Positions 1-8,974 of a DNA stretch of 64,000 nt are shown piece by piece. Every line of letters begins with the position of its first letter. Position 1 is the first letter of the stretch. The position numbers were made by a program, and so were the translations under genes. Below the pieces are notes generated by a model. The model was not told the origin of the DNA. It made no database searches and saw only the letters and a list, made by a program, of their open reading frames with translations. Source of the stretch: Peptacetobacter sp900550335 (GTDB lineage Bacteria; Bacillota; Clostridia; Peptostreptococcales; Peptostreptococcaceae); the NCBI RefSeq assembly GCF_047528295.1, contig NZ_CP180001.1:496001-560000 (forward strand). The letters run 5' to 3'.

Positions 1-202
1 TATGGTTCAAGGTATATCAGTATGTATATACATAATAAAGAATAGAATTGTAAGAGGAAGAGGGGGAATAGTATTCCCAGTTATATTGATTGTTACTCTA
101 GGAGTAATGGGTGGAGGTACACTTATAGCCCTACTAGGTATGCTTGATTGTATTATGGATTTCAGAAAGCTTAAAATAAATAAAATGAAGAAATCCATGT
201 AG
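1..202 (+). CDS. C-terminal end of a YybS-like (DUF2232) membrane protein, partial
   Basis: The reading frame is already open at the window edge and continues from upstream, so only the last ~66 codons are seen. It shows a hydrophobic helix (VFPVILIVTLGVMGGGTLIALL) followed by a basic tail, as at the end of a polytopic membrane protein. The gene ends 10 bp before gdpP. In many Firmicutes the gene before gdpP-rplI-dnaB is the DUF2232 protein YybS, so the family call rests on synteny more than on sequence. Confidence 0.6.
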   Translation, partial: MVQGISVCIYIIKNRIVRGRGGIVFPVILIVTLGVMGGGTLIALLGMLDCIMDFRKLKINKMKKSM

Positions 203-212
203 GAGGATTGAA

Positions 213-2207
213 ATGAATGTAAAGCCAAATTTAGATAGAAGTAACCGAGAAATTAAAATATATATGGTTATAATGCTTTTTGGAGGATTAGCTCTTTCAT
301 ATTATAACGTTTTAATAGGAATTGGATTTATCGCTATATCAGGACTTGTATTCTACTTAAATTTAAGAAATAGCGAGTCTAAAAAATTAGAATGGTTAAA
401 ATATGTTGAAGATCTATCTTTAAATATGGATAAAACAGCAAAAAAATCTATAAAATATCTTCCTATACCAATGTGTGTTATAGAATTTAATGGGAAAATA
501 ATCATGCATAATGAAAAATTTTCAGAAGTTACTGGTAGAGAAAGATTGCTCGACGAAAATATAAACGATCTTGTAGGAGATATAGATTTAACAAAGGCAT
601 TAAATGATGAAAATGAAATGTACTCTGAAATAGAATACAAAGAAAGAAGATATAAAATCGTATATAGAGTGATAAAGAATAAAACAAGCTCAGATGTAGA
701 CTATATGATGGTTCTTTATTGGTTAGATATAACAGATTATCTAATGCTTAAAGAGAGATATATAAATGAAAAGACAGTTATAGGTCTTATAGAAGTAGAT
801 GGGTATGAGGAAGTACTTAAAAGTGCTGAAGAAGAAAATAGACCTCTTATTACTGCGGATATAGAAAGAATACTATCTACATTTGAAACTGAGTCAAAAG
901 CTGCTATGAAGAGAGTCTCTAAAGATAAATTCTTCCTAGTAATGAACAGAGAAGAACTTAAAAAAATAGAATTTGATAAATTTGAAATACTGGATAAAAT
1001 TAGAAATATAGACCATGGAAATACTTTCCCAGTTACAATAAGTATGGGTATAGGTATAGATGGTGAAACTATAAATGATAATTTTAAAATGGCAATCGGA
1101 GCATTAGATTTAGCATTAGGTAGAGGTGGAGACCAGGTTGTTGTAAAAACTAAAGATAATTTCTCATTCTACGGTGGTAAATCGAAGGCTGTTGAGAAAA
1201 AGACAAAAGTAAAATCAAGACTGATAGGTCATGCACTTAGAGAAATAATAAATCAGAGTGAAGATATTCTTATAATGGGGCATAGATATCCAGATATGGA
1301 TGCAATGGGTGCAGCTGTAGGTATATACGACCTTTGTAAGGCTTGTGGTAAAGAATCAAATATAGTTTTAGAAAATGTAAATGATTCTATAGAAATATTT
1401 GCCCAAAAGATAAAAAGGGACAAATACTACAAGGGTATTTTTATAAATCATGAAACCGCAATAGAAAGATGTAAAGAGGATACACTTGTAATAGTTTTAG
1501 ATACACATAGACCAAACTTTACAGAATGCCCTCAGCTTTTAGATATATCAGATAAGGTTGTTGTTATAGACCATCATAGAAGAGGTGTTGAATTTATAAG
1601 CGATACAGTGCTTTTATTCCACGAAATTTATGTATCTTCTACTTGTGAAATGGTTACAGAACTTATTCAGTATATGGACGAAAATATTAAAATAAATAAA
1701 ATGACTGCAGAGGGGCTTCTAGCGGGTATAAACCTAGATACTAAAAACTTTGCATTTAAGACAGGAGTTAGAACATTTGAAGCGGCTTCTTATTTAAGAA
1801 AAATCGGTGCTGATACAATAGAGGTTAAAAAGCTATTTAATGCGGATATAAGCGACTTTACAACTAAAGCAGAAATTATTCAAAACACAAAAATTATAAA
1901 TAATAGAATTTGTATCGGATATACTTCTTCAGAAATTGACAATGTAAATGTAATAATAGCTAAAGCAGCTGATGAGCTTTTAAATATCAGACAGGTAGAG
2001 GCTTCATTTGTACTAGGTCAGAAAGATGGAAAAGTATTTATTAGTGCTAGATCTTTAGGAGATATAAATGTACATGTAATGATGGAAAAATTAGGCGGTG
2101 GCGGACATATAGATATAGCCGGAGCACAGCTTAAAAATGTATCTCTTAAAAAAGCATATAATATGGTACATGAAATAATAGAAGAATTCTTAGAGGAGGA
2201 TAAATAG
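213..2207 (+). CDS. gdpP: GdpP-type cyclic-di-AMP phosphodiesterase
   Basis: 664 residues, the usual GdpP length. Two N-terminal membrane helices (about 17-51) are followed by a PAS-like region (about 75-165), a degenerate GGDEF region (about 180-320) and a C-terminal DHH-DHHA1 hydrolase. Visible catalytic motifs are GHRYPDMDAMGA (about 354) and VIDHHRRG (about 451); the DHHA1 GGGGH motif is near 627. The family hydrolyses c-di-AMP to pApA and tunes potassium and cell-wall homeostasis. The start follows GGAGG at a normal distance. The stop codon abuts the ATG of rplI, so the two are translationally coupled. Confidence 0.96.
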   Translation: MNVKPNLDRSNREIKIYMVIMLFGGLALSYYNVLIGIGFIAISGLVFYLNLRNSESKKLEWLKYVEDLSLNMDKTAKKSIKYLPIPMCVIEFNGKIIMHNEKFSEVTGRERLLDENINDLVGDIDLTKALNDENEMYSEIEYKERRYKIVYRVIKNKTSSDVDYMMVLYWLDITDYLMLKERYINEKTVIGLIEVDGYEEVLKSAEEENRPLITADIERILSTFETESKAAMKRVSKDKFFLVMNREELKKIEFDKFEILDKIRNIDHGNTFPVTISMGIGIDGETINDNFKMAIGALDLALGRGGDQVVVKTKDNFSFYGGKSKAVEKKTKVKSRLIGHALREIINQSEDILIMGHRYPDMDAMGAAVGIYDLCKACGKESNIVLENVNDSIEIFAQKIKRDKYYKGIFINHETAIERCKEDTLVIVLDTHRPNFTECPQLLDISDKVVVIDHHRRGVEFISDTVLLFHEIYVSSTCEMVTELIQYMDENIKINKMTAEGLLAGINLDTKNFAFKTGVRTFEAASYLRKIGADTIEVKKLFNADISDFTTKAEIIQNTKIINNRICIGYTSSEIDNVNVIIAKAADELLNIRQVEASFVLGQKDGKVFISARSLGDINVHVMMEKLGGGGHIDIAGAQLKNVSLKKAYNMVHEIIEEFLEEDK

Positions 2208-2660
2208 ATGAAAGTAATATTATTAAAAGATGTAAAAGGTACAGGTAAAAAAGGAGAAATGAAAGAAGTTAGTGATGGTTATGCAAGAAACTTCTTATTC
2301 CCTAAAAAAATGGCTGTACAGGCAGATGCAGGAAATATAAAAGAATTAAAAGAAAAACAGAAATCACAGGAATTCCACGCTCAGAAAGAATATGATGAAG
2401 CAGTACTTCTTGGAAAACAGATGGAAGAAATAAACATAGAAATATACACTAAAGCTGGAGATGGCGGAAGATTATTCGGTTCAATAACTTCTAAAGAAAT
2501 AGCAGAACAGCTTAAAAAACAGAAAGGTATAACTATAGATAAAAGAAAAATAAATCTTGATGAACCAATAAGAGTTTTAGGATCAAGAAGAGTAGAAATA
2601 AAAATACATCCAAAAGTAACTACTAACATAAGAGTAGATGTTAAAGAAAAAAATAAATAA
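2208..2660 (+). CDS. rplI: 50S ribosomal protein L9
   Basis: 150 residues, full length for bL9. The N-terminal domain opens with MKVILLKDVKGTGKKGE and contains the conserved DGYARNFLFPK stretch, followed by the charged connecting helix (about 40-75) and the C-terminal rRNA-binding domain. The ATG directly follows the gdpP stop, with the Shine-Dalgarno AGAGGAGG inside the gdpP end. The gdpP-rplI-dnaB order is conserved in Firmicutes. Confidence 0.98.
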   Translation: MKVILLKDVKGTGKKGEMKEVSDGYARNFLFPKKMAVQADAGNIKELKEKQKSQEFHAQKEYDEAVLLGKQMEEINIEIYTKAGDGGRLFGSITSKEIAEQLKKQKGITIDKRKINLDEPIRVLGSRRVEIKIHPKVTTNIRVDVKEKNK

Positions 2661-2674
2661 GATAGGGTAGAAAA

Positions 2675-4003
2675 ATGGCAGATATAACCAGAATACCACC
2701 TCATAGTGTCGAATCAGAGCAGTCTATTCTAGGTTCAATCCTGCTTGATAAAGACGCTATAATCACAGTAGCAGAGACAATAACTCCAACAGATTTCTAT
2801 AAAGATGCACATAGAATTATATATGAGAGTATGATGGCTCTGAACAACAAGAATGAACCTATAGATATGGTAACATTGACGGATGAGCTTAGAAAAAGAG
2901 GTTACCTAGATGATATAGGTGGAGTAACATATTTAACAAGCTTATCTACAATAGTTCCTACTACATCGAATGTAAAATATTATGCAGAAATAGTAAAAGA
3001 AAAATCAGTACTTAGACAGCTTATTAAAGCTTCCAACGACATAATAAATTTAGGGTATGGAAGTGGAGAAAATGCTGAGGATGTACTAGATTTTGCTGAA
3101 AAAAAGATATTCGATATTTCTCAGGAAAGAACAAGCGATGATTTTAAACCTATAAATCAAGTACTTATGGATACGTACGATATGATAGAGTCTATATACT
3201 CTAACAAAAGCGATGTAACAGGAGTAACGACAGGATTTAAGGATTTAAATAAAAAAATAAATGGACTACAGAGAACAGACTTAATACTAGTTGCTGCAAG
3301 ACCTGCTATGGGTAAAACCGCATTTGCACTTAATTTAGTACAAAATGCAGCAATAAAAGGAAATGCTTCGGTTGCAGTATTCAGTTTGGAAATGTCTAAG
3401 GAGCAGCTTGCTCAAAGAATGATAGCAGCTCAATCAAATGTAGAGCTTAAGAAAATGAAAACAGGTACATTAAATGATGCAGACTGGCCTAGGATAATAA
3501 GTGCTATGGCAGTTATGTCAGACGCAAAAATATTTATAGATGATACTCCTGGTATAAAAATAAATGAGCTTAGATCTAAATGCAGAAAGTTGAAAATGGA
3601 ACAGGGATTGGATTTAGTTATGATAGACTACCTTCAGCTTATGGAAAGTGATTCTAAGAATGAAAGTAGACAACAGGAGATATCTAAAATATCTAGATCT
3701 CTTAAAATACTAGCTAAGGAATTGGATTGCCCAGTTGTTGCACTATCTCAGTTATCAAGAGCACCAGAGCAGAGAGCAGACCACAGACCAGTTCTTTCAG
3801 ATTTAAGAGAATCTGGAGCTATAGAACAGGATGCCGATATAGTAATGTTCCTTTATAGAGATGAATATTATCATTCAGATTCAGAGAAAAAAGACCTAGC
3901 AGAAATAATAATTGCTAAAAATAGACACGGAGAAACTGGCTCAGTTGAGCTAGTTTGGATGGGTTCTATACAGCGTTTTGGTGATAAAGTAAAAGATTTA
4001 TAA
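2675..4003 (+). CDS. dnaB: Replicative DNA helicase (DnaB family; DnaC of B. subtilis)
   Basis: 442 residues. The N-terminal DnaB domain begins near PPHSVESEQSILGSILLD. The RecA-like C-terminal ATPase has Walker A ARPAMGKTA (about 207) and Walker B DLVMIDYLQLM (about 313-323), with the conserved DLRESGAIEQDAD segment later. It unwinds DNA at the fork as a hexamer. The loader genes dnaD and dnaC/dnaI lie about 2 kb downstream on the other strand. A strong terminator follows. Confidence 0.98.
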   Translation: MADITRIPPHSVESEQSILGSILLDKDAIITVAETITPTDFYKDAHRIIYESMMALNNKNEPIDMVTLTDELRKRGYLDDIGGVTYLTSLSTIVPTTSNVKYYAEIVKEKSVLRQLIKASNDIINLGYGSGENAEDVLDFAEKKIFDISQERTSDDFKPINQVLMDTYDMIESIYSNKSDVTGVTTGFKDLNKKINGLQRTDLILVAARPAMGKTAFALNLVQNAAIKGNASVAVFSLEMSKEQLAQRMIAAQSNVELKKMKTGTLNDADWPRIISAMAVMSDAKIFIDDTPGIKINELRSKCRKLKMEQGLDLVMIDYLQLMESDSKNESRQQEISKISRSLKILAKELDCPVVALSQLSRAPEQRADHRPVLSDLRESGAIEQDADIVMFLYRDEYYHSDSEKKDLAEIIIAKNRHGETGSVELVWMGSIQRFGDKVKDL

Positions 4004-4009
4004 AGTTTT

Positions 4010-4060
4010 ATATCCACAGAATATAGGTTCGTAAGCCTTGGTTTCTGTGGATATTTTTAT
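4010..4060 (+). terminator. Terminator of the gdpP-rplI-dnaB operon
   Basis: A 12-bp perfect stem (ATATCCACAGAA with TTCTGTGGATAT) is followed by a short T run. The stem also contains a 9-mer that resembles a DnaA box, which may be coincidence. Confidence 0.85.
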
Positions 4061-4097
4061 GTTTAAAAGATAAAATGTTGAAAAATAAACAAATAGG

Positions 4098-4141
4098 ATA
4101 TCAACAATATCCACAAGTGAATTGTTGATAAATGTTGATAA
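4098..4141. promoter_or_regulatory. Cluster of DnaA-box-like 9-mers
   Basis: ATATCAACA (4098) and ATATCCACA (4107) lie on the plus strand. TGTTGATAA occurs twice (4123 and 4133), which is TTATCAACA on the minus strand. Each is one or two mismatches from TTATCCACA. They sit between the dnaB terminator and the tRNA promoter. Binding by DnaA is inferred only from similarity. Confidence 0.4.
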
Positions 4142-4182
4142 CTTTTTTGAATAAATTTATGCAAAAAAAATAAAAAAAAGTG

Positions 4183-4211
4183 TTGACGAGAAGGCATATT
4201 ATAGATATAAT
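4183..4211 (+). promoter_or_regulatory. Promoter of the tRNA cluster
   Basis: TTGACG (4183-4188) and TATAAT (4206-4211) are separated by 17 bp, a near-consensus sigma-A promoter about 50 bp before the first tRNA. Confidence 0.85.
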
Positions 4212-4262
4212 ATTACTTGTGGTTGAGGGAACACATTAAAAACCTTCAAAAATACAGGATGT

Positions 4263-4338
4263 GGTCTATTAGCTCAGTCGGTAGAGCACTTGACTTTTAA
4301 TCAAGGTGTCCCGCGTTCGAATCGCGGATAGATCACCA
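4263..4338 (+). tRNA. tRNA-Lys (anticodon TTT)
   Basis: Full cloverleaf with acceptor stem GGTCTAT/ATAGATC (one G-U pair), anticodon loop CTTTTAA, T arm CCGCG-TTCGAAT-CGCGG and an encoded CCA end. Confidence 0.97.
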
Positions 4339-4344
4339 CTTCAT

Positions 4345-4419
4345 GGCCCGTTGGTCAAGCGGTTAAGACACCACCCTTTCACGGTGGTAACAGGGGTTCG
4401 ATTCCCCTACGGGTCACCA
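4345..4419 (+). tRNA. tRNA-Glu (anticodon TTC)
   Basis: Cloverleaf with acceptor GGCCCGT/ACGGGTC, anticodon loop CTTTCAC in the stem CCACC/GGTGG, T loop TTCGATT and encoded CCA. It starts 6 nt after tRNA-Lys. Confidence 0.97.
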
Positions 4420-4445
4420 TCTTTTTTATTAATATTTTTTAGTGT

Positions 4446-4521
4446 GGGGTTATAGCTCAGCTGGGAGAGCATCTGCCTTACAAGCAGGGGGTCACAGGTT
4501 CGAGCCCTGTTAACCCCACCA
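4446..4521 (+). tRNA. tRNA-Val (anticodon TAC)
   Basis: Cloverleaf with acceptor GGGGTTA/TAACCCC, anticodon loop CTTACAA, T arm ACAGG/CCTGT and encoded CCA. Confidence 0.97.
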
Positions 4522-4535
4522 TTAAAACTGAACAC

Positions 4536-4611
4536 GCTGGTGTGGCTCAATTGGTAGAGCAGCTGACTTGTAATCAGCAGGTTGTAGGTTCGAGTCCTAT
4601 CACCAGCTCCA
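4536..4611 (+). tRNA. tRNA-Thr (anticodon TGT)
   Basis: Cloverleaf with acceptor GCTGGTG/CACCAGC, anticodon loop CTTGTAA, T loop TTCGAGT and encoded CCA. It is the last gene of the tRNA cluster. Confidence 0.97.
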
Positions 4612-4623
4612 TATATACTTTAA

Positions 4624-4652
4624 ATCTGGATATTTAGGCCGGATTTTTTTTT
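4624..4652 (+). terminator. Terminator of the tRNA cluster
   Basis: Short stem ATCTGG/CCGGAT (one G-U pair) runs directly into a long T tract. Confidence 0.75.
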
Positions 4653-4727
4653 ACCCTTTTTTACGAAGAAAAGATATTTTAAAGAATTAGTGGTAGAGTA
4701 CTACTCAAAATTATAATCATTACAAAT

Positions 4728-4769
4728 GAAGGATATTGCATATGTATTTATGCGATGTCCTTCTTTTTT
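4728..4769 (+). terminator. Second hairpin terminator before the MBL hydrolase gene
   Basis: About 14 paired positions (GAAGGA...TCCTTC with two internal G-U pairs), an 8-nt loop and six Ts. It ends only about 40 bp before the next ATG, so it either backs up the tRNA terminator or is an attenuator-like leader. Confidence 0.75.
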
Positions 4770-4810
4770 GTGATATAATGAAAAAAATATTAATTATTGG
4801 AGGATAAATT

Positions 4811-5488
4811 ATGAAAGTTACATTTTTAGGTCATTCAGTAGTATTAATAGAAAAATATGGATTTAAAGCTATTATAGATCCATTTATTACAGGAAATGAA
4901 CTATGTCCAATCAAAGTTGATGAATTAAACGATTTGACTCATATATTTATAACACATGGACACTCAGATCATATGGGAGATTGTATCGAGCTTGCTAAAA
5001 AATGTGATGCTACAGTAATTGCTAACCATGAAATAGCTCATTACCTAACTAAAAAGGGCTTAGAAGTACATTCTATGCATATAGGAGGAAAATTTAATTT
5101 TGATTTTGTAAGTGTAAAAATGACTCCAGCTCTTCATGGCTCAGGAATAGAAGACGGAGATGATATGCTTTATGGAGGAAACCCTTGTGGATTTCTAATA
5201 GAAATTGATGGCAAGAAATTATACCATGCTGGAGATACAGGTCTTACAATGGATATGAAACTTCTTGAAGATGAGAATATAGACTTGGCATTTCTTCCAA
5301 TAGGTGGAAACTTTACAATGGATATAAAAGACGCAGCAAGAGCTTGTGAATTTATTAAGCCAGATAGAGTAGTACCAATGCATTATGATACTTTTGATTT
5401 AATAAAAGCAGACCCTAAGAAATTTAAAAAGAGAGCAGAGTATGCAGAGGTAGTTATACTAAATCCTGGAGATGAGGTAGACTTATAA
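4811..5488 (+). CDS. UPF0173-type metal-dependent hydrolase (metallo-beta-lactamase fold)
   Basis: 225 residues, typical of the YtkL/UPF0173 family. The opening MKVTFLGHSVVLIE, the metal motif HGHSDHMGD (about 54-62) and later AGDTGLTMDM and VPMHYDTF supply the expected ligands. The family is conserved but its substrate is not established. The gene stands alone between terminators. Confidence 0.9.
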   Translation: MKVTFLGHSVVLIEKYGFKAIIDPFITGNELCPIKVDELNDLTHIFITHGHSDHMGDCIELAKKCDATVIANHEIAHYLTKKGLEVHSMHIGGKFNFDFVSVKMTPALHGSGIEDGDDMLYGGNPCGFLIEIDGKKLYHAGDTGLTMDMKLLEDENIDLAFLPIGGNFTMDIKDAARACEFIKPDRVVPMHYDTFDLIKADPKKFKKRAEYAEVVILNPGDEVDL

Positions 5489-5505
5489 AAGTTGTATGAT
5501 AAAAT

Positions 5506-5545
5506 AAAGTGCTGTCGTATAAATACTTACGCAGCACTTTTTATT
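5506..5545. terminator. Terminator between convergent genes
   Basis: A 9-bp stem AAAGTGCTG/CAGCACTTT is followed by Ts on the plus strand. It probably also slows transcription from the convergent loader operon. Confidence 0.8.
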
Positions 5546-5594
5546 GTTTATATTTTTATTTTCCAATAACCAGAACGATTAGAACCTATTCTCT

Positions 5595-6581
5595 CTAAAA
5601 TTCCCAACGTAAATCATTTCCAAGAAACTCTAATAACTTAAAGTTTCCAACGATTCTGGAAAAAGTTCTCTGAGAATATAATTCCGCAGTTTTCATAGGA
5701 CTTAGATTAGTTGATATAATAGTCTTTTTGCCAGAGATTAGTCTAGTATTTACTATATTAAAAATTTCTCCACTTGTAAACGAGTTGTTTAGCTCAGTTC
5801 CTAAGTCGTCTATAATAAGTAAATCGCAATCAAAAAGATTTTTATAATTTTCATCGTTTATTCTAGAATCTTCATCTTTTCTAAATTTATAATTCTCTAA
5901 AATCTCAAGTATTCTAAATGCGGTCTGATAAATAACGCTGTAACCTTGATCTAGCAAAGCTTTTGCTATGCAGTTACACATGTAAGTTTTTCCTAAACCT
6001 GTTCCACCATAGAAAAATAAATTTACATTATTGTCCTCTGCAAATTCATTTACAAAAGAATCACACACAGATAAAATTTTAAGAATATTTTGCTTTGGAG
6101 ATATATTCTTTTCTTTTATAATTTCATCAGAGAATATATTTATATCAAAATTATCAAAGTTCTCTTTTTCTAAAACCCTACTTAAATTTGACATTTTATA
6201 TGCTTCATTGATAATTGCTTGTTTAAGGCACGTACACTTTTTACCACCACTTAAGAAACCTGTATCTTTGCATTTAGGACAGTTGTACTGCATTTCAAGG
6301 TAGTTTTCTGGGATTCTATTTTCAGCTAAAATTTGTTTTTTTCTATTAACAAGTTCTTCCATTTCACGCTTACATTCATAGACAATTTCCTCTCTAGCCT
6401 TAGTGTCCTTTAAAACAGCTTTTGTAAGTCTAAGACCAGACATTGCAATTTCATCGTCTATTTTCTTTATTTCAGGAAGAGATTCATAAATAGAGCGTTT
6501 CCTTTTTTCTAATTTTTCTTCATTATCATCTCTTCTTCGTTGATATTTAAGGAGAATATCTCTAATTTTTTCCTCTTTCAT
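5595..6581 (-). CDS. dnaC: Helicase loader ATPase (DnaC/DnaI type)
   Basis: 328 residues. The N-terminal half is charged and helical (1-95), then comes a zinc-binding motif CPKCKDTG...CTC (Cys 101, 104, 116, 118), then an AAA+ domain with Walker A GGTGLGKT (192-199) and Walker B LLIIDDLGTE (254-263). The zinc motif plus AAA+ layout is that of DnaI, which loads the replicative helicase. It lies 27 bp after the dnaD-like gene in the same operon. IstB-like transposition ATPases look similar, but the neighbour favours a replication role. Confidence 0.88.
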   Translation of the reverse strand: MKEEKIRDILLKYQRRRDDNEEKLEKRKRSIYESLPEIKKIDDEIAMSGLRLTKAVLKDTKAREEIVYECKREMEELVNRKKQILAENRIPENYLEMQYNCPKCKDTGFLSGGKKCTCLKQAIINEAYKMSNLSRVLEKENFDNFDINIFSDEIIKEKNISPKQNILKILSVCDSFVNEFAEDNNVNLFFYGGTGLGKTYMCNCIAKALLDQGYSVIYQTAFRILEILENYKFRKDEDSRINDENYKNLFDCDLLIIDDLGTELNNSFTSGEIFNIVNTRLISGKKTIISTNLSPMKTAELYSQRTFSRIVGNFKLLEFLGNDLRWEF

Positions 6582-6608
6582 ATAATTTCATCCTTTCTAA
6601 AGATAAAG

Positions 6609-7703
6609 TTACTTAAATTTCTTTTCTTGACTCTTTCTAATTTTTTCTTCAAGTTGTTCAGGAGTATATTTTGTAATTGTTTCCTCAAAGTTTTTAAATT
6701 TATTATGGTTTACAGGAGATTTAGAAATATTTCTGTTATATGAATAAGTCGATTTTTTAGCATTTTGCTCTTTTTGTTTTTCTAGTTCTTTTTCTTTTTC
6801 CTTCCGTTTAAACTCCTCAACAGCTTTAAGCTCAGCAAGAGTATGTATTTCCTCATTAGCCCAATTCTTGACTATTCCGTTGACATAAGATATTGAAGGA
6901 GTGGATATATTTTTACATTTTGAACAAGCTTCAAGTACAAGCTCGATGTCGGCATTATACACATCAAACCATGTATCCATAGCTTCTTTTTCTGCACGAG
7001 TAGGCTCCCTTCTAAAGCCGAGTTCATTGAAAACAATGCGATACATTGAGTATCTCTGGCTTCTTTCGGCAAAACTATCCTCGACATCTTTAACAGTATA
7101 AAGGTTTGAATCGTACCAGTTTCTAATAATAGCCTCTATATATTTTAGAGGTTTAACAGCACCGGTTTGATCCTTTGCATGTTGATATGCACATACAATC
7201 ATATCATCGCTCATATTATACTTATCCATAATTTCCATTATAGATATTTTTTCAGAAGCTTCCAAATATCTACCTATAATTTTGTTTATTTCATTAAACA
7301 TTTTTCTCATTTTAGGATTTGAATTTCTTTCAACAACACTATCAGCACTTGAAGAAATAGATTCCTTTTGTTTAGATGAATTTCTTATATAAAGTGCATC
7401 CAAATCCATAAACTCTACAGAAAAATTAAATTCATCATCTAAGCTTTCAGAATGGATTTTAATAAGTCCTGCATTTTCCCAGAATTTCCAAGCATTTACA
7501 ACATCAGAAAGTGGTATATTAAGATTCTGAGCTATTGATGAATTATCAAAACGTGGATTAGAACGTATATCTGTAGCCATTCTATATCCAAGTAAATATA
7601 CTTTAACAGCCAAGCCATCTGCCATAGGCATAAATATATCTATAAAAACGTTGGAGATTATAGATGCTCCAAAGTTAGTTGAATTTTCTTCTATAAAAAA
7701 CAT
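6609..7703 (-). CDS. DnaD-domain replication initiation / helicase loading protein
   Basis: 364 residues. The N-terminal winged-helix-like part (about 30-100) is followed by two DnaD/DnaB2-like repeats, each ending in the YIxxIIxxW type motif (YIEAIIRNWYD and YVNGIVKNWAN), then a basic Lys/Glu-rich coiled tail (about 300-364). Proteins of this class link DnaA at the origin to the DnaI loader. The start follows GAGGTGATGTA. It is first in the operon with dnaC/dnaI. Confidence 0.88.
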   Translation of the reverse strand: MFFIEENSTNFGASIISNVFIDIFMPMADGLAVKVYLLGYRMATDIRSNPRFDNSSIAQNLNIPLSDVVNAWKFWENAGLIKIHSESLDDEFNFSVEFMDLDALYIRNSSKQKESISSSADSVVERNSNPKMRKMFNEINKIIGRYLEASEKISIMEIMDKYNMSDDMIVCAYQHAKDQTGAVKPLKYIEAIIRNWYDSNLYTVKDVEDSFAERSQRYSMYRIVFNELGFRREPTRAEKEAMDTWFDVYNADIELVLEACSKCKNISTPSISYVNGIVKNWANEEIHTLAELKAVEEFKRKEKEKELEKQKEQNAKKSTYSYNRNISKSPVNHNKFKNFEETITKYTPEQLEEKIRKSQEKKFK

Positions 7704-7932
7704 TACATCACCTCAAGAATAATTATATCATACAAAAAAGAAACGCATAGAATAATGTTAAATGGAAATAATAAAAAATATTTAAGTTTTACAAACTTAA
7801 AATGTAAATGAAAAAGTATACTTTGCAAGTTGTACCGTTAAAACAGCAAGCTATACCAAATATATTGTTAAAAAAAATAGATGTAATATAATGAAATTAA
7901 AGAAGGAGATAAATATACAGGGGGTGTAGAAA

Positions 7933-8316
7933 ATGAAGGAAAGAAGAAAAATAGATTTATTTGGAGCAGTTACAATGTTGGTAATTTCTATGGTTGCATT
8001 TTATCTAAAGAATAGTGTAGGAGCAGAAATGGCAGGCTTACCTTTGAAAAGTTTTGTATATATAGGAATAGGAATATTCGTTTTAGGTTTAATCTACACA
8101 ATAATGGAAACAAAGATGCAGCTTCCTTACTTCTACGGAAGAAGTCAAAGTGGTGGATCTAATGCCAATTCATTTGTAGTTATGGGTATTGGAGCAGGAT
8201 TAATAGGAAGCAGTATAGCAAGTGAAGTTGTTTTAACTCTTGTTCTTATAGCTGTAGCTATAGCAGTTAGAATGTTTATGGATAAGAGATATAAAGAAAA
8301 GAATGAAATAGAGTAA
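7933..8316 (+). CDS. Small membrane protein, unknown function
   Basis: 127 residues with three predicted helices: about 11-25, 38-57 and 78-112 (the last may be two). A strong GGGGGTG Shine-Dalgarno precedes the ATG. It is 26 bp before the first NfeD-like gene and probably cotranscribed with it. I do not recognise the family. Confidence 0.75.
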   Translation: MKERRKIDLFGAVTMLVISMVAFYLKNSVGAEMAGLPLKSFVYIGIGIFVLGLIYTIMETKMQLPYFYGRSQSGGSNANSFVVMGIGAGLIGSSIASEVVLTLVLIAVAIAVRMFMDKRYKEKNEIE

Positions 8317-8342
8317 AAAATTATATAGTGTGGTGAAATATT

Positions 8343-8798
8343 ATGCCAGAATCAGTAGTAGAAATAGTTAGGGTGTGTATAGGATTTTTCTTAGTAATAT
8401 TTGGATATATAGCTTCTATAAAAGAAAGATATTTAGGTATGCCGCTTATTGGTGCGAGGGAGCAACCAACAGGTATAATCAATGGATTTGTTGCAACACT
8501 TGGTGGTGTACTTTTAATATCGACAAGTGTACAGAGATTTTTCTTATTGGGATTGCCTTTGATTTTAATAAGTGTAATACTTCAGGCAATAGTATTAGCA
8601 CACTTAAAGAAAAAAGCAAAACATTTCATAGGAAAAGAAGGAAAGGCTGCAACAGATATGAAGAGAAAACATAATGGATTTGCAGATTTTAACGGTAAAA
8701 AAACTAAAGTGTACGCAGAAATGGATATACAAGTAGGTGAAATGGTGTATGTATCAGATCTTGAAGGCAATATTATTAAGGTAAAAAAATTGAAATAA
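8343..8798 (+). CDS. NfeD-like membrane protein, tandem copy 1
   Basis: 151 residues. Three hydrophobic helices occupy the first ~85 residues (ICIGFFLVIFGYIASI-type, then GVLLISTSVQRFFLLGLPLILISVIL). The soluble end has the pattern IGKEGKAATDM...DFNG...VGEMVYVSD...I-KVKKL, which matches the OB-fold C-terminal domain of NfeD proteins. Those act in membrane quality control with SPFH partners, but no SPFH gene is nearby. It is a close paralog of the gene at 8975-9433. Confidence 0.7.
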   Translation: MPESVVEIVRVCIGFFLVIFGYIASIKERYLGMPLIGAREQPTGIINGFVATLGGVLLISTSVQRFFLLGLPLILISVILQAIVLAHLKKKAKHFIGKEGKAATDMKRKHNGFADFNGKKTKVYAEMDIQVGEMVYVSDLEGNIIKVKKLK

Positions 8799-8822
8799 AA
8801 ATGTGTCGCTATATTTTGAAAA

Positions 8823-8874
8823 GTACCTATAGAGTAGATGATTATAAATATGTCTATACCTATAGGTGCTTTTT
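8823..8874 (+). terminator. Terminator after NfeD-like copy 1
   Basis: GTACCTATAG pairs with CTATAGGTGC (one G-U) across a 27-nt loop, then TTTTTG. Confidence 0.6.
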
Positions 8875-8974
8875 GTATGATTTTAAGAGAATAGAGATTA
8901 ATTTTTAGAAACAGATTAATTATAGTAACTGATATTATATAATTAAGTTAATAAATGTAGTGAGGTGATACATT

